A stretch of 64,000 nt of DNA from Trematomus loennbergii (Eukaryota; Chordata; Actinopteri; Perciformes; Nototheniidae): the NCBI GenBank assembly GCA_012861695.1, contig JAAOOA010000382.1:186001-250000 (forward strand). Direction: 5' to 3'. Under the pieces are notes generated by a model. It had not been told where the DNA came from. It saw only the letters and a list, made by a program, of their open reading frames with translations, and made no database searches. Positions 11,944-24,884 of this stretch are shown piece by piece (position 1 is the first letter of the stretch; the number at the start of each line of letters is the position of its first letter). The position numbers and the translations under genes were made by a program.

Positions 11944-12147
11944 CTGTGTAGCGGAGGTTAATATAACGTCCGTTTAATATGCTCGTGAAATGCAACAACT
12001 TTCGGTTTCACCGATAGGATTTCTACGCTCTTGGTGATGCTGACTCATATGACTCAAATGACTCGTGTGATCCGGATCTCTTCAATGACTGACTCAGAAG
12101 ACCCTGAGTCCGTAAAAGGATCCGGATTTGCCATCTCTAGTCTAACA

Positions 12148-13547
12148 GCACCAGGACAAATGACCATAATCTCATTATTTTTACCAGGAAACTCACAAAA
12201 AAAAGGTTCATGACCACACCTTGGGTTCTCGCTTCATCCCCAAAAATCTGCAACAACGTTTTATGGATGCAGTGAAAATGATTGATTGGGGGGACACTCT
12301 GTCCTCTGAAGATATTGGTGAAAACAGTGATCTGTTTATACCTAACGTATATATATATATATGTATTAATGATACAATGTCTTCCTTCTCAAGGAGAGGG
12401 TGCCTTAGGGATAGGAAGGAACATCATCTTTATATCATCTTTATGTAGCTGGGCTACCTGAGTCGGCGGCTTGGAGCAGATCATTAAAAACTCTTAAAAG
12501 GGCTGTTTCAGTATTATGCATAGGTTTGAAGCCAGACTGAAACTTTTCGTGAATGCCATGCGTGATTAAGAACGACTGCAGCGCTGGACTACTCCAGGAC
12601 TACTCCAGGACTTGAGATAAAAAAGGTAGCTGGGAGATGGGCCTTTAGTCATGTCGAGAATGGAGGGGTCGAGATTTTTCTTTTTAAGTAAGGGCTGCGC
12701 CGTGGTTCATTGTTTATTAATGTGTTTCAGCGGCATTTACCGACCGCTGCAGTGCTGGCTGCTCTTCCACGGGAGTTTATTCTCCTGTTAGCTCCGGGTT
12801 AGCTCACACGGCTCTAAAGTATTCACTGTCTGACTGTCACACAAGCAGCTGATACATATCCCCAGTTCCCCTTAAGTGAATGTGTGTCAGTCTGAATTGA
12901 CGCTGTTTGGCATCACAGCGCTGTTATGAAAGTTTCTCTGGTATAACATGGGTGATGTTAGCATAGCAACCGAAGCTAAACTGACTACTTGCTAAGCCGT
13001 TTTCTACAGGCACATTTTACCGGCGTATTTTTCATTATGATTCTACTTGTGATAGTCGGACATGACAACCTGTGCAGCCCATGTATTGATTCCATCTGAT
13101 AGCTGCTATAATACAAAACAAAACGTCTGCCTGCTCTCCACAATGATCAATAACAGCGAACGGATGGTCAAAGTAAGGTACAAATAACAGAATCACACAA
13201 AGCCTGGTTAGTGTTGCCTGACTTTATAAAGTGTGTTTTTTTTTATAAGTGTGTGGTCTAGTCACTTTGCTCAGCACTACTGCTTGTAGGCAGGCATGAC
13301 GAGACTCTTCAGTCGACCCATGTTCAGGGAGGTGGGTTTAGTTTCCTGCACGCCTCGACGTAAGAGAGACGTAAGCGACGCCGCCTCTTAGCTCCGGAGT
13401 CTTGCTTCTAGACCGACATTTTTTTGGAGCTGGAAACGAACCGGATTCCGGAGCTAAGAGGCGGCGCCGCTGCGGTGTGAACAGGAAAAAATTGTACTTT
13501 TCAGCCGGCCCTGAAAACGCGTTGGTGTGAAAGGGGCATTAGATAGC
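12148..13547. other. Mostly unassigned; 18-bp perfect inverted repeat and a Harbinger-like right end
   Basis: I see no supported gene. An AT microsatellite lies near 12348-12362. Near the end, CCGCCTCTTAGCTCCGGA (13381-13398) is exactly reverse-complemented at 13447-13464. The stretch 13473-13540 (GGTGTGAACAGGAAAAA through TTGGTGTGAAAGGGGCA) recurs at 48482-48568 and looks like the right end of a DNA transposon whose left end I could not find. Confidence 0.45.
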
Positions 13548-13746
13548 AGGAGGCGTGTGGCACAGTGGATAGAGCCTTGGTGTTCGGATCAGGGGGTCAC
13601 AGGTTCAAACCCCACTGCAGTCAGCATGTCGTTGTGTCCCTGGGCAAGACACTTCACCGCAAATTGCTCCTGTGGGGATTGCCCACAGTATTGAGTATGT
13701 AAGTCGCTTTGGATAAAAGCGTCTAACAAGTCACATGTAATGTAAT
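13548..13746 (+). repeat. tRNA-derived SINE (copy 1, full length)
   Basis: The 5' part has RNA polymerase III promoter-like boxes: TGGCACAGTGG (A box, 13558-13568) and GGTTCAAACCC (B box, 13602-13612). The tail is the CGCTTTGGATAAAAGCGTC block followed by an ATGTAATGTAAT end. The same SINE occurs at 21333-21529 and, truncated, at 38737-38868. It abuts the 5'-truncated LINE that begins just downstream. Confidence 0.85.
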
Positions 13747-13759
13747 AGCTGAGAAATGG

Positions 13760-15368
13760 GTGTCAAAACTAATCACCAAACATTTAGATAAAGGTTTCGC
13801 TCCACTCCACCCAATGCAGTTTGGCTTTCGTGCTCACCACTCCACTGAGACAGCTAACTGTGTCTTTGTGGAAAAGGTTAAATCTATGTTGGACACGAGC
13901 CCATATGTAGGTGCTGTCTTCCTTGATCTCAGGAAGGCTTTTGACACTGTTGACCACCAAGTGCTCCTTACAAAGCTGACTCATTTCAATTTTTCGGCAG
14001 TTTCGATACATTGGTTTAAGTCTTACTTATCGAACAGAAAACAGTGTGTTTCGGTCAACGGTTCCAAATCCTGCTACCTTGTCAACCCTGTTGGGGTTCC
14101 ACAAGGTTCCATTCTTGGACCATTACTGTTTTCACTGTACATTAACGACTTGCCTAATGTATGTCCTGCCGATGATGCGGTCATCTTTGTACACGGGAAA
14201 AAGACTGAAATGATCTCATCTTGTCTCTCTAATGCTTTGGACAAGGTTCAACACTGGCTGAACAACATTTGCTTACAGTTAAATGTAAAAAAAACAGTAT
14301 GCATGATGTTCAGTAAACGACCAGTCAAAATCGAAGGATCCAACGTATTTTTAAACGGAGCAGAAATATAACTAGTCTCCCACTTCAAGTATCTTGGAGT
14401 CATATTGGACTCAAACTTGACTTTTAAGAAACATATTAAGAAAGTATCCAATACCATTCAATTCAACTTGCAACATTTTAAACAAATAGTGCTTCTCAAA
14501 GTGTGGTCCGCGGACCACTGTGGTCCGTGACCGCCCCCTCGTGGTCCGTGAGTATATTGGTAACATTTCACATTTGAAATTAATTAATTTAAGTTTTCCG
14601 CACTCTCGTGGGAATATCTCCGCAATGGAGCGAGCTTAAGTTTCACTTTTCACGATTGCATGATATAGCCCAGCGCAACACCTTCATCACACATGTTGCC
14701 ACTTGTTTGTTCCATTTTCAGGCGATTTGTAATCTGTTCTAGAAAAACGATGTGTTTTTGGATATTTGTGGAGTTAGGTGGTCCGCGAGTGTTTTTTTAT
14801 TGGTTAAGTGGTCCTTGGTATGAAAAAGTTTGAGAAACACTGAATTTTCTTAACTGTCAATGCTGCAAAGTCATACCTCCACTGTATGATTCTATCCCAC
14901 ATTGAATACTGTTTGACAAACTGGTCGTTTGCTTGTGCCACAAACCTGAAACCCATAGAACAGCTGTACAAGAGAGCTATCAAGGTGTTTGACAGAAAGC
15001 CATATTCATACCACCACTGTACCATCCTTGAAAAACTAAATTTCTTGAGTTTTGACCATTTTAAGTCTTTTAAAAGTATGTGTTTTATTTATAAATGTTA
15101 ACATGGACTGCCCCCCCCCCCTCCCTTAGGGGAATTCATCCACAGAAAACACAGTGGACGCTGCACTAGGTCAGAAACCAGAGGAGACTGTGAAGTCCAC
15201 CGTAGACGGACCACTTTCGGTCAAAATGTACTATCAATTAAGGGCAGCTCATTGTGGAATAGCCTCCCTACTGAGATACGGGATTGTCCCACTTTGAACA
15301 GTTTTAAAGGTCAACTCAAAGAATGGTTGAGAAACAAAAACGTGCAATCACTACTAAATGCACTTTAA
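13760..15368 (+). pseudogene. LINE reverse transcriptase, broken
   Basis: The first 204 codons (13760-14371) contain the classical RT blocks: QFGFRAHHSTETA, FLDLRKAFDTVDH (first catalytic Asp), GVPQGSILGPLLFSLYINDLP-type block and ADDAVIF (catalytic DD). Several residues normally lying between NDLP and the ADD box are missing: the sequence jumps from NDLPNVCP straight to ADD, so an in-frame deletion is likely. A stop follows NGAEI. The frame then continues as VSHFKYLGVILDSNLTFKKH, is cut by the MITE, and resumes after 14842 with MILSHIEYCLTNWSFACA and, after another shift near 15100, SLWNSLPTEIRDCPTLNSFK up to the stop near 15368. The clade is a CR1/L2/Jockey-like group, which I cannot narrow by eye. 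Confidence 0.9.
14487..14842. mobile_element. hAT-like MITE inserted in the LINE
   Basis: The ends are AGTGCTTCTCAAAG on the left and CTTTGAGAAACACTG-like on the right, with repeated GTGGTCCGCG words inside. LINE coding sequence stops at the left edge and resumes at the right edge, which proves an insertion. The expected 8-bp duplication is not recognisable, so the insertion is probably old. The terminal sequence is of the CAGNGNTTCTCAAA hAT type. Confidence 0.7.
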
Positions 15369-15444
15369 CACAGGGGCATCTCCTCTTGCACTTTATGTAG
15401 CTCTTTTATCTTCTCTTGCACTTGATGTAGCTCTATAGTCTGTA

Positions 15445-16092
15445 CACACTCTGCACGGGGTCAGTGTCTGAGTGTGGGGGACATGGGGGCACTTGCGCTC
15501 TCCCCGTGCTCCTTAGGGACTCGGGAGAGGTGGTGCATAGTGAACCCATACAGGGCTGCAGACTTTCTCTGTCTGCGTATAGATAGACGGGGGGGGGCCC
15601 TCAGCACTGTTTCCGAGCACACTTTTCGCGAGGTAAGCGCGTCAGGGTGTGCTCTGTCCACGCCGCAGCCCCGGACTTCTCACGGTTACAACCGAGGGAG
15701 AGGTGAGTGAGGCGCAGCGGCTGCTAAGCCGGTCAGGGACAGTGAGGTGGAACGGTGTGTTGGACGACAGTGCGTGTATACATCGGGGCCTGTGAGAGAT
15801 ATAACGAGGGGTTACGTATTGTAACCCTTATTAAGCACAGGCAGAGCCCTCTACTCGGGGCACTGTCTGTCCTATACCGCTCGCTGAAGAGAGGTGTAGG
15901 ATGACAGTCAAGAGGCGAGGCCTCCTTTTATACGGTGAGATGCGCGCGCATTCAGGTAGGCCTGCCCCGGCCGGCTACGTCTATAAAGTCTCAGTAGGTG
16001 AATGCTTGCATGATAAGGTAGTACCCATAGAGTCCAGTAGAGGGCTCCACCTGTGCTTATATAACAAGGGTTACAATACGTAACCCCTCGTT
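15445..16092 (+). mobile_element. DIRS-type terminal fragment (solo 3' end)
   Basis: This fragment reproduces, in the opposite orientation, the end of the DIRS element at 43736-44560. The GTGCTCCTTAGGGACTCGGGAGA and GGTTACAACCG...GAGGTGAGTGAGGCGC segments lead into a terminal block (15805-16092) whose two borders are inverted copies of GGGGTTACGTATTGTAACCC. Between them are TATA-like and CTCTACT blocks as in the full element. No recombinase or RT sequence precedes it, so it is a detached end, deposited next to the LINE tail. Confidence 0.8.
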
Positions 16093-16307
16093 TCATGGCG
16101 AGCATTGTGTTGCCATGGCAACGGCATTTGAATAAATCTCCAAACTGTCCCGTAGATGTCTTCACGGCTGGACTGTTATGCGAGGGATGCGTTTCCATGG
16201 AAACGGCATATGATGAAACCCCATAATTGACGTAGAGCTGTTGAGGGCCGGAACATTAACCATTATCTGAAGTCTGGTGCTGTTTTGACCATTTGTATAG
16301 GTATCAC
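16093..16307 (+). repeat. Degenerate tandem repeat, left part (continues at 18519)
   Basis: Loosely repeated words (CATGGCGAG, TTTCCATGGAAACG / GCCATGGCAACGGCAT, GTAGAGCTGTTGAGG) recur here and beyond the hAT-type element at 18519-18800. The array therefore predates, and was split by, both the DIRS end and the hAT-type element. The period is roughly 100-190 bp and very degenerate. Confidence 0.55.
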
Positions 16308-18518
16308 CAGAGGTGGGGACTCGAGTCACATGACTTGACTCGAGTCCGACTCGAGTCGCATATTTTTTGACTTGAGACTTGCTTGACTAACATTGATAAA
16401 AGACTTGACTTGACTTTGACTTGGTATTCATGACGTGAGACTTGACTTAAGCTTGAGACAGATGACTTGAAAGGACTTGACTGTTTAAAATTAAATATTT
16501 GCGTTTGTTTTTGTATGGAGATATTACATTTAGTTTTTTTGAAAAACGTGATTGGGTGATTATAGAGTGGCGAAGTCCCTCCCCTTCCGGTGGACCTCCA
16601 TGGGACCTTATTTCGGAAAAATGATGTATTGAAGTCAATGGAGAGAGAAAGATTATCTTTCGATCCCGTTTGAATTGTGCCACGAATTACACATATGATG
16701 TTTGTCAATTTAAAAGATAATTTTGCAAGTCAAAAAAAAAAAAAAGTGTCGTAAAACTGTGAAGTAACACATTTGTTTGTGTGAAACGCTCAATGAACTA
16801 CATCTCTGGTCTCACAGAACAACACACGTCACCAAGATGGCCGTCACTACTGTCAACAAAACGATTGGCTACCCTCACTATCACCACAATGAAACATGAC
16901 AATGAATGTCATGCAAAGCTGCCTGCCTGCCTTCCTTTGATTCTCTCTGAACTGCCCGGTCGTTTTAATGTTTAATGTCAACCATTTGTGCAGATAGCAT
17001 GAAGTAGAGAAGATCGCTAGCGTTAGCGTTAGCATTTCTCCCCGGGCTTAAATTGTGTATTATAGAATGATCACACCGGTGACAGTACTATTCAAAGGGT
17101 TCACGAAATATGACTACTACTCTTACTGTTTAACATGTTGGGTTACTTAATGTTACTTAATGTTAAGGCTAATAAAAATGACAAGGCTGTAATGCTAACT
17201 AACGTGCTAGCTACTAGCTAGCTTGATCCAGACACTCCTAGTCCTTTCATCAGACGGGAACATAGACTGTAATATAAAGTCGGGAAGACGGGAAGCGAAA
17301 GAACGAGCAAGACCCATTGCTGGTATAATAACAACCTGGTACTAAGCACACAGGCATCTTGTTAAAGTTATCTTATCTTAGCCAGCGCCATATAGATAGA
17401 TTATATCTATATGGCGCTGATCTTAGTGGAGGAAAACAATTGTGACATCACTTACGTGACTCTGGGATTTGTAGTCTTTCTAGTTACGTATTTTTCATAG
17501 TCTTATATTTCAACAGTTTTACGACAAACTGTGACTTTTTTGACATGGAAATTATTTTTTAAGATTGACAAACATCATATGTGTAATTCATGGCACAATT
17601 CAAACGGGATCGAAAGATAAGTTTTCTCTCCCCATTGACTTCAATGCATAATTTTTCCGAAATAAGGTCCCATTACCCGGAAGTAAGTGGCCGTGACTTC
17701 GCCACTCTATAGCGCTGTCAGGAGAGGGAGAGAGAGAGGAAAAGAGATGCCTCGTTTATTTTCCCTGTGTTGTTATCAGAAGTTGAAACTGTTGAATAAT
17801 GTAGTTCATCTACTTTTAGTAGTTTGTTTAAATGTTTTAATTATGTTGTTTTTGTTTGTAGAAGTGCATCATTCCTTGATTTATTGTAAAATGAATCTGA
17901 ACTTTTTGATCTGTTATGATGATAAACTGAAGCAATTTCTAAATTAACCCAATTAAGTGAGTTTTAAATCGTCCTACTTAGTTTATAAGGAAATTATGAA
18001 GAGGAACACATTAAATGATTTGAAAATGATATCTATGTAGGTGCTGATGCTGTTGGCGGTTCTAGTGTTAACAGACATTTAAATTAAATATGTGTAATGG
18101 CAAATGCCATATATGATTTTCTTACCTGGAATTCTGCCTTTTTGAACAGACTTTTTGACTGAGTCCTAGCTATATTGTCTGCAGTTCTAGGGTTAATATG
18201 AATCTAATATGATTGTCATCGGTCTAAATTAGATTTCAAATGATTAACTGTGTATGTAATGAAGATCATAGTGTGGGTTAAATCCATTTTCATAACCACT
18301 GATTTAAATGCGGAAACTGGGCTTATTCATCAGAATTTCGTATGACTTGACTTGACTTGACTTGCTTGACCTCAGCAATGACTTGACTTGACCTGAGCAA
18401 TGACTTGACTTGACTTGCTTGACTCTCACCACAGTGACTTGGGACTTGCTTGATACTTGTAGGTCAAGACTTGAGACTTGCTCATGACTTGCACATGTAG
18501 GACTTACTCCCACCTCTG
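16308..18518. mobile_element. hAT-type element with near-exact 8-bp duplication
   Basis: The termini CAGAGGTGGG (16308) and CCCACCTCTG (ending 18518) are inverted and flanked by GGTATCAC and GCTATCAC, 7 of 8 matching. Subterminal regions on both sides are packed with GACTTGA/CTTGACT words in opposite orientation. No transposase is seen, so it is non-autonomous. A fold-back element (16561-17711) is nested inside. Confidence 0.8.
16561..17711. mobile_element. Fold-back element with terminal inverted repeats of about 205 bp
   Basis: TATAGAGTGGCGAAGTC at 16561 begins an arm running to about 16763, reverse-complemented at about 17509-17711 with only scattered changes. Shared blocks include GGGACCTTATTTCGGAAAAA, GAAGTCAATGG and ACACATATGATGTTTGTCAAT. 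The interior carries no transposase. It splits the GACTTG-rich left arm of the surrounding hAT-type element. Terminal TA dinucleotides could be part of the element or a TA duplication, so I leave the superfamily open. Confidence 0.85.
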
Positions 18519-18800
18519 GCTATCACGACAACATCGTGTTACGCATATGGTTAGATCTCAGATTTGGCGTAGAGCTGTTGAGGCATGGACCGGTGATATA
18601 CAGGTGAAGATTGGGGAAAGATCGGACCGTGTCCATTGGAGTTACAGCGACATCGTGTTTCATGGCGAGGGATGAGTTTCCATGGTAACACCACATTATG
18701 TAACATCAGATTTGATGTAGAGCTGTTCAGGGCTTTAGTGTTAACCATCATGTGACGTTTGTGGCGTTCTGAGCATGTCAGTTGGAGTTATGACATCATC
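18519..18800 (+). repeat. Degenerate tandem repeat, right part
   Basis: Continuation of 16093-16307: ACATCGTGTTTCATGGCGAGG, GTTTCCATGGTAACA and GATGTAGAGCTGTTCAGGGC correspond to words in the left part. It is non-coding. Confidence 0.55.
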
Positions 18801-19904
18801 GTGTTCCGATGACACAGGTGTTTATGTTTGAGCTAACGACGTTATGTGTGCTTGTGCCCAGAGATCAAAGGTTTCCATGGTGATGTGCAGTAATCAGTGA
18901 GAGCGAGAGCCTTTCCATTGTTCTGAATGAGAGATAAACCACCACATGTGAACGTTTTGTTGAAGAACCGTAGCAGATATCGGTGAAATTTCAACATGTG
19001 CAGCATGTCAGGACCCTAACGAGCGTCTAAAGTGTGCTTTTTGTGTACTTTGGGGTCAATAATGTGGCATTTTTGGCAGATTAACTAAAAGGTGTCCGGC
19101 TGCTGCTGTGAGGAAAGATTAGCCTGAATTTACAATGGCCTGTTAAGCCCGAGAGACCCCGGTACCGGGGCACTGCCGCAACATCTTGCAGGAAACAGTG
19201 TCTGAGGGCATGTTCATTTAATAAACTATGAATGTTTTATATCCATGTAACGGGAAAACTCATCTAACTGATTTTTTTTTTTTTTTTTTCAAAAGAAAAC
19301 CCACAATGCTAACACTGAGCCTCTGAACTAGCAACGAGCAAAAAATGCTAACAGATTACTGCACCGAAAATCACTCACACAACCTTATTATTTATCTCTT
19401 CTCTACATCCATGACATCGTTTCACATCGTGAGTGACACAGAATCGTTGGACACATTATCACTGAATTATACGAAATGGCGACGTTATAAGCAAAAACGG
19501 ACATCAAAACAGGTGACGCTTGGTAGCTAAAAATGCTAACATTTTTACCTTGGCTCTGTAGTCTCTCCAAAGTGGTCTTCAATGGCATTAAAACGATAAA
19601 AACGCTGCTGAAGTTAATCCATAGGTTAATCTAATGTGTCTGTGTCCCTTTGAAATGATTTCTGATAATCCATAAGCAATAAAAACTGCTTTTTCGTTTC
19701 CAGATGTCAAAGCTAGAGATAGGTTCACTCTGATGCAATATTACATGCGCAAAGCCCCACCTTTTTCTTCTTCACATGTGTGTGTGGGGGACTCCCCCTT
19801 TGATTCTATTGGCTCTAACGGTCAGAAAGAGGTGTCAACCATCAAAATCGAGCAAGGGAAGCCAGAGATATGGAAAATCCACCCAAATGACCCCAGAAGT
19901 GGTT
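18801..19904. other. Unassigned non-coding stretch
   Basis: No gene or clear terminal repeat found. A T homopolymer of about 19 occurs near 19271-19289. Short frames here have no recognisable content. Confidence 0.4.
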
Positions 19905-20290
19905 TCTTTTTGCTAAATCTCTCTAAAAAGGTCAAATGTCACTTGTTTTGCATCAATCTTATACAGGGTACTTATTATATGTTGTACTTTGGATTCCTAA
20001 AGCTTTTAGTCTACTAACCCATCATCCAAGGGTAGTTTTCACTATAAGTAAAAAAGAGTTTTTGGACGGACACTATAATTTACAGTTTTTTACTATGTAA
20101 AATCTGAATTTTCTTTAAAATAAAAAACATCTATATTGATTCTGACTTTTCTACATCCAACTCACAGGTTTATCATTACTTTGAGAAAAAAGATTATTAA
20201 TTTAACCCTTTTAGAAGGAAGATATGGTCATTTGTTCTGGGAATGTCATTTTCGAGCCTGAGACCTGAAAAACAGGCTCAGGGTGGAACA
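19905..20290 (-). repeat. Dispersed repeat, copy B (inverted relative to 5312 and 43425)
   Basis: The block from AATCTCTCTAAAAAGGTCAAATG through AAAGCTTTTAGTCTACTAACCC to AATGTCATTTTCGAGCCTG matches the reverse complement of 43425-43735 along nearly its whole length. Its last part also matches 5312-5540. It is non-coding. Confidence 0.8.
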
Positions 20291-20299
20291 GGTTAATGG

Positions 20300-21046
20300 C
20301 AGTGGCGAGCCGTCAGGGCCCTCTAGGCCCTCTGTGAGGGCCTAAGATATTCCAAAAAATAATATTTAAAAACATTAAAAAAAATAATATTTTTTTAAAT
20401 ATATATTTTTTTAATATTATTTTTGTTATATTTTCATTAGTTTTACCGAAAAAAAACTTGATTTAATTGTATTTAAAATAACATTTCCAAAGAAATAAAT
20501 CCTTCGAATCTGCCTGTTCATTCTCTGTTTGAATGTAGGGGTTACATGAAAGAAGCTCGCCTGGCCCTCTCTGCGATTCACAGAGGGCCCGCTATAGTAA
20601 CTGAACGAGAGAGTAATGTCAATGACAGTACAATTGACCAATCATATCTTCCCTCTAAATGGGTGGGTTTTATTATCGCGGACATTATGACAAGTTCCGC
20701 CCGCTGTGAAAGTTTTCTTGTTTCCATAGCAACAACAACTTCCTGTCAACAGCGTGAACTCGCCTTCAAAATAAAAGCATGCCAAATTACACTTAAGACA
20801 TACAACGGCAACGAAAGTAAGAAACACAATGCAATATCATTTTCAATGTCAAAGAACACAAATTGGGTTCACAGGTGTTGTTTTGTGTGGTAGAGGGTCG
20901 CTGTCATTGATGCGTTTTGCACCCTGGGCCGTTGTTTTGATATTCCACTGAATATACGCTGTGACTAATAACTCTTTTTTTTTCTTTTTTCGAGGGAAGG
21001 GGTGGGGGTCAGAGGGCCTAGGTATAAAGCTCACGGCTCGCCACTG
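20300..21046 (+). mobile_element. hAT MITE with exact 8-bp duplication GTTAATGG (copy 2)
   Basis: The 747-bp element starts CAGTGGCGAGCCGTCAGGGC and ends GCTCACGGCTCGCCACTG. GTTAATGG flanks it at 20292-20299 and 21047-21054. It is a near-identical, reverse-oriented partner of 10230-10967; copy 1 lacks about 12 bp near the GGCCCTCTCTGCGATTCAC segment. Its termini match those of the hAT element at 24885-32362. Confidence 0.93.
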
Positions 21047-21332
21047 GTTAATGGAACATGATTTTTCAAGTCTGAAGAGTTTCTCCATTGACTTCCATGT
21101 TAAAAATGTGATGAATTATGGGATATATCTCTGGAATTATGAAAGTTATGAATGAGAAAGTAGAAGCAATCGATTCCCGATCGAGCTGAACGTTTTGATG
21201 TTTGAAAGGAGTTTCTGCGATGTGGAATGTGGGAGAAGAAGACGGACAAAATAACCCGGCGGAATAATAAAAAGAATTTCGTGCGTAGAAGAACAGTATT
21301 GGGAATGCTGTATCAGCATTCCCACTAAATAA

Positions 21333-21529
21333 AGGAGGCTGTGGCTCAGTGGGATAGTGTGCTGATCTTCAGATCAGGGAGCACTGGTTCCATCCCCCTG
21401 CAGTCAGCATGTCGTTGTGTCCCTGAAGACACTTCAGCCCAGATTGCTCCTGTTTGGACTGCCCACAGTACTGAATGTATGTTAGTCGCTTTGGATAAAA
21501 GCGTCTAACAAGTGACATGTAATGTAATT
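21333..21529 (+). repeat. tRNA-derived SINE (copy 2)
   Basis: Same family as 13548-13746. A-box-like TGGCTCAGTGG lies at 21342-21352, B-box-like GGTTCCATCCC at 21386-21396, and the CGCTTTGGATAAAAGCGTC tail ends in ATGTAATGTAAT. It is more diverged than copy 1. Upstream, GAATGCTG and CAGCATTC form a short hairpin-capable pair. Confidence 0.82.
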
Positions 21530-21714
21530 AGATATTAATGCTGAAATGCCAGTCCACTGACTGACTGAGGGAGGAGTTGGAACAGCCTGATGGACTTCCT
21601 GTTTGATAGGCTTCCTGTGGTGCATCTTGGTGGAACGAGTCTTTCACCGAAGCTGGTCAAGTGCCTGACCAGCGTTTGGTGGCTTGAAGACATTGTCCAA
21701 GGTAACCTGTACCT

Positions 21715-22731
21715 TAACCCTTTAACTGCCAGACCAAGAAAAAGCTATGGAAACATTTGTTTGCATTTTTTTATCAAATGGGCCACAAATAACCACAAAC
21801 AATTTTTATTTTTTGACTGACCACACAGTTTTGTTTTTTAAGAGCCTCTACCAACTGGTCGAGCTGGCCTTTTATGGTAAAAGTGCATTTTCAACAATCA
21901 TCATATACAGTACAGTATTTGTACTGTATGCATCAAACTGAAATACATTTGTTTCTTTTATGGAAAATGAGCAATATATACAACCAGATATATTCATAAA
22001 AGATAATAAATTATAATTGTAAACCATTTTTTTTGGAAAAAAGTAATGTTAAGTCTTTTTCATAATATAAAAAAAATCTTATCTGTAGATGCTGAATTGG
22101 CCTAACAGGAAACCACTGGCCTAACAGCAAATGTCTATATCCTGTGTTGGCCTAACTTGCTCATCTGTGTGCAACTTTGGGCTGTAGTATGCCATGCATT
22201 AAAGGTGCTATATAATTAGTATCACTCTTTTACTCTGAGACTCATAAGGCAGTACTAGATGTATAATATTACCATGAATCTAGCTATTTATTTACCATAT
22301 TTTATTGGAAAACATCTCTGAAACTAGTTTACCATAAAAGGCCAAATCGACCGGTTGGTTGAGCATATTTAAAAAAAAATAATTACACCCTTGTTAAAAC
22401 TTTTTTTGTGCATCAAGTTATCTAATTATGTTCACTCAGTGCTCTGACACTAAAAATGTCAAAAATGATATGGTTACCTTACAAAAGTTGACCAAAAAGA
22501 GTGATTTCTTCAGCAGTGATTTTTTAGCATGCCAACTTTCTCAGAATAAGCTAGCTGAAGGGCTTTCTGTTTGAACCACAGTGACATCTAGAGGTTGTTT
22601 TGTGCATACACGTCAACCAGATGGTAGAGCTGGCTGAATCAGATGGAGTTACACTTTTTTTTTTTTTTTCAACAAGATATCAAGACACAAAATGTGCTCT
22701 ACCAAATGGTGGCGCTGGCAGTTAAAGGGTT
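21715..22731. mobile_element. MITE with 17-bp terminal inverted repeats AACCCTTTAACTGCCAG
   Basis: The left end AACCCTTTAACTGCCAG (21715-21731) is exactly reverse-complemented at 22715-22731. A motif close to CCANNTGGTNGNGCTGGC recurs inside on both strands (near 21850, 22345, 22617 and 22703). No coding capacity is visible. Target duplication and superfamily are not resolved. Confidence 0.7.

Positions 22732-24884
<2,153 letters not shown>

Larger units (their letters stand above)
8775..12139. mobile_element. hAT-type element with exact 8-bp duplication GTCTAACA, outermost of three nested elements
   Basis: The termini are TAGAGATGGGC at 8775 and GCCATCTCTA ending at 12139. They are flanked by identical GTCTAACA at 8767-8774 and 12140-12147. 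An 8-bp duplication with TAGNGNTGGGC ends fits the hAT superfamily; no transposase remains. The interior holds two same-direction copies of a block of about 200 bp (9209-9412 and 11743-11943) and a nested TTAA-flanked element (9729-11665). Confidence 0.8.
13748..15440 (+). mobile_element. 5'-truncated non-LTR retrotransposon (LINE)
   Basis: This is the 3' part of a LINE: a reverse transcriptase domain starting just before the palm, then the C-terminal region in pieces, ending near a TTTATGTAGCTCT-type tail. It is interrupted by a MITE at 14487-14842. The endonuclease and upstream parts are missing, the usual result of incomplete reverse transcription. Confidence 0.85.

Noticed and set aside
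13557..13625. tRNA gene
   Set aside because: A and B boxes are present but the sequence does not fold as a mature tRNA and continues into a SINE body with the shared tail.
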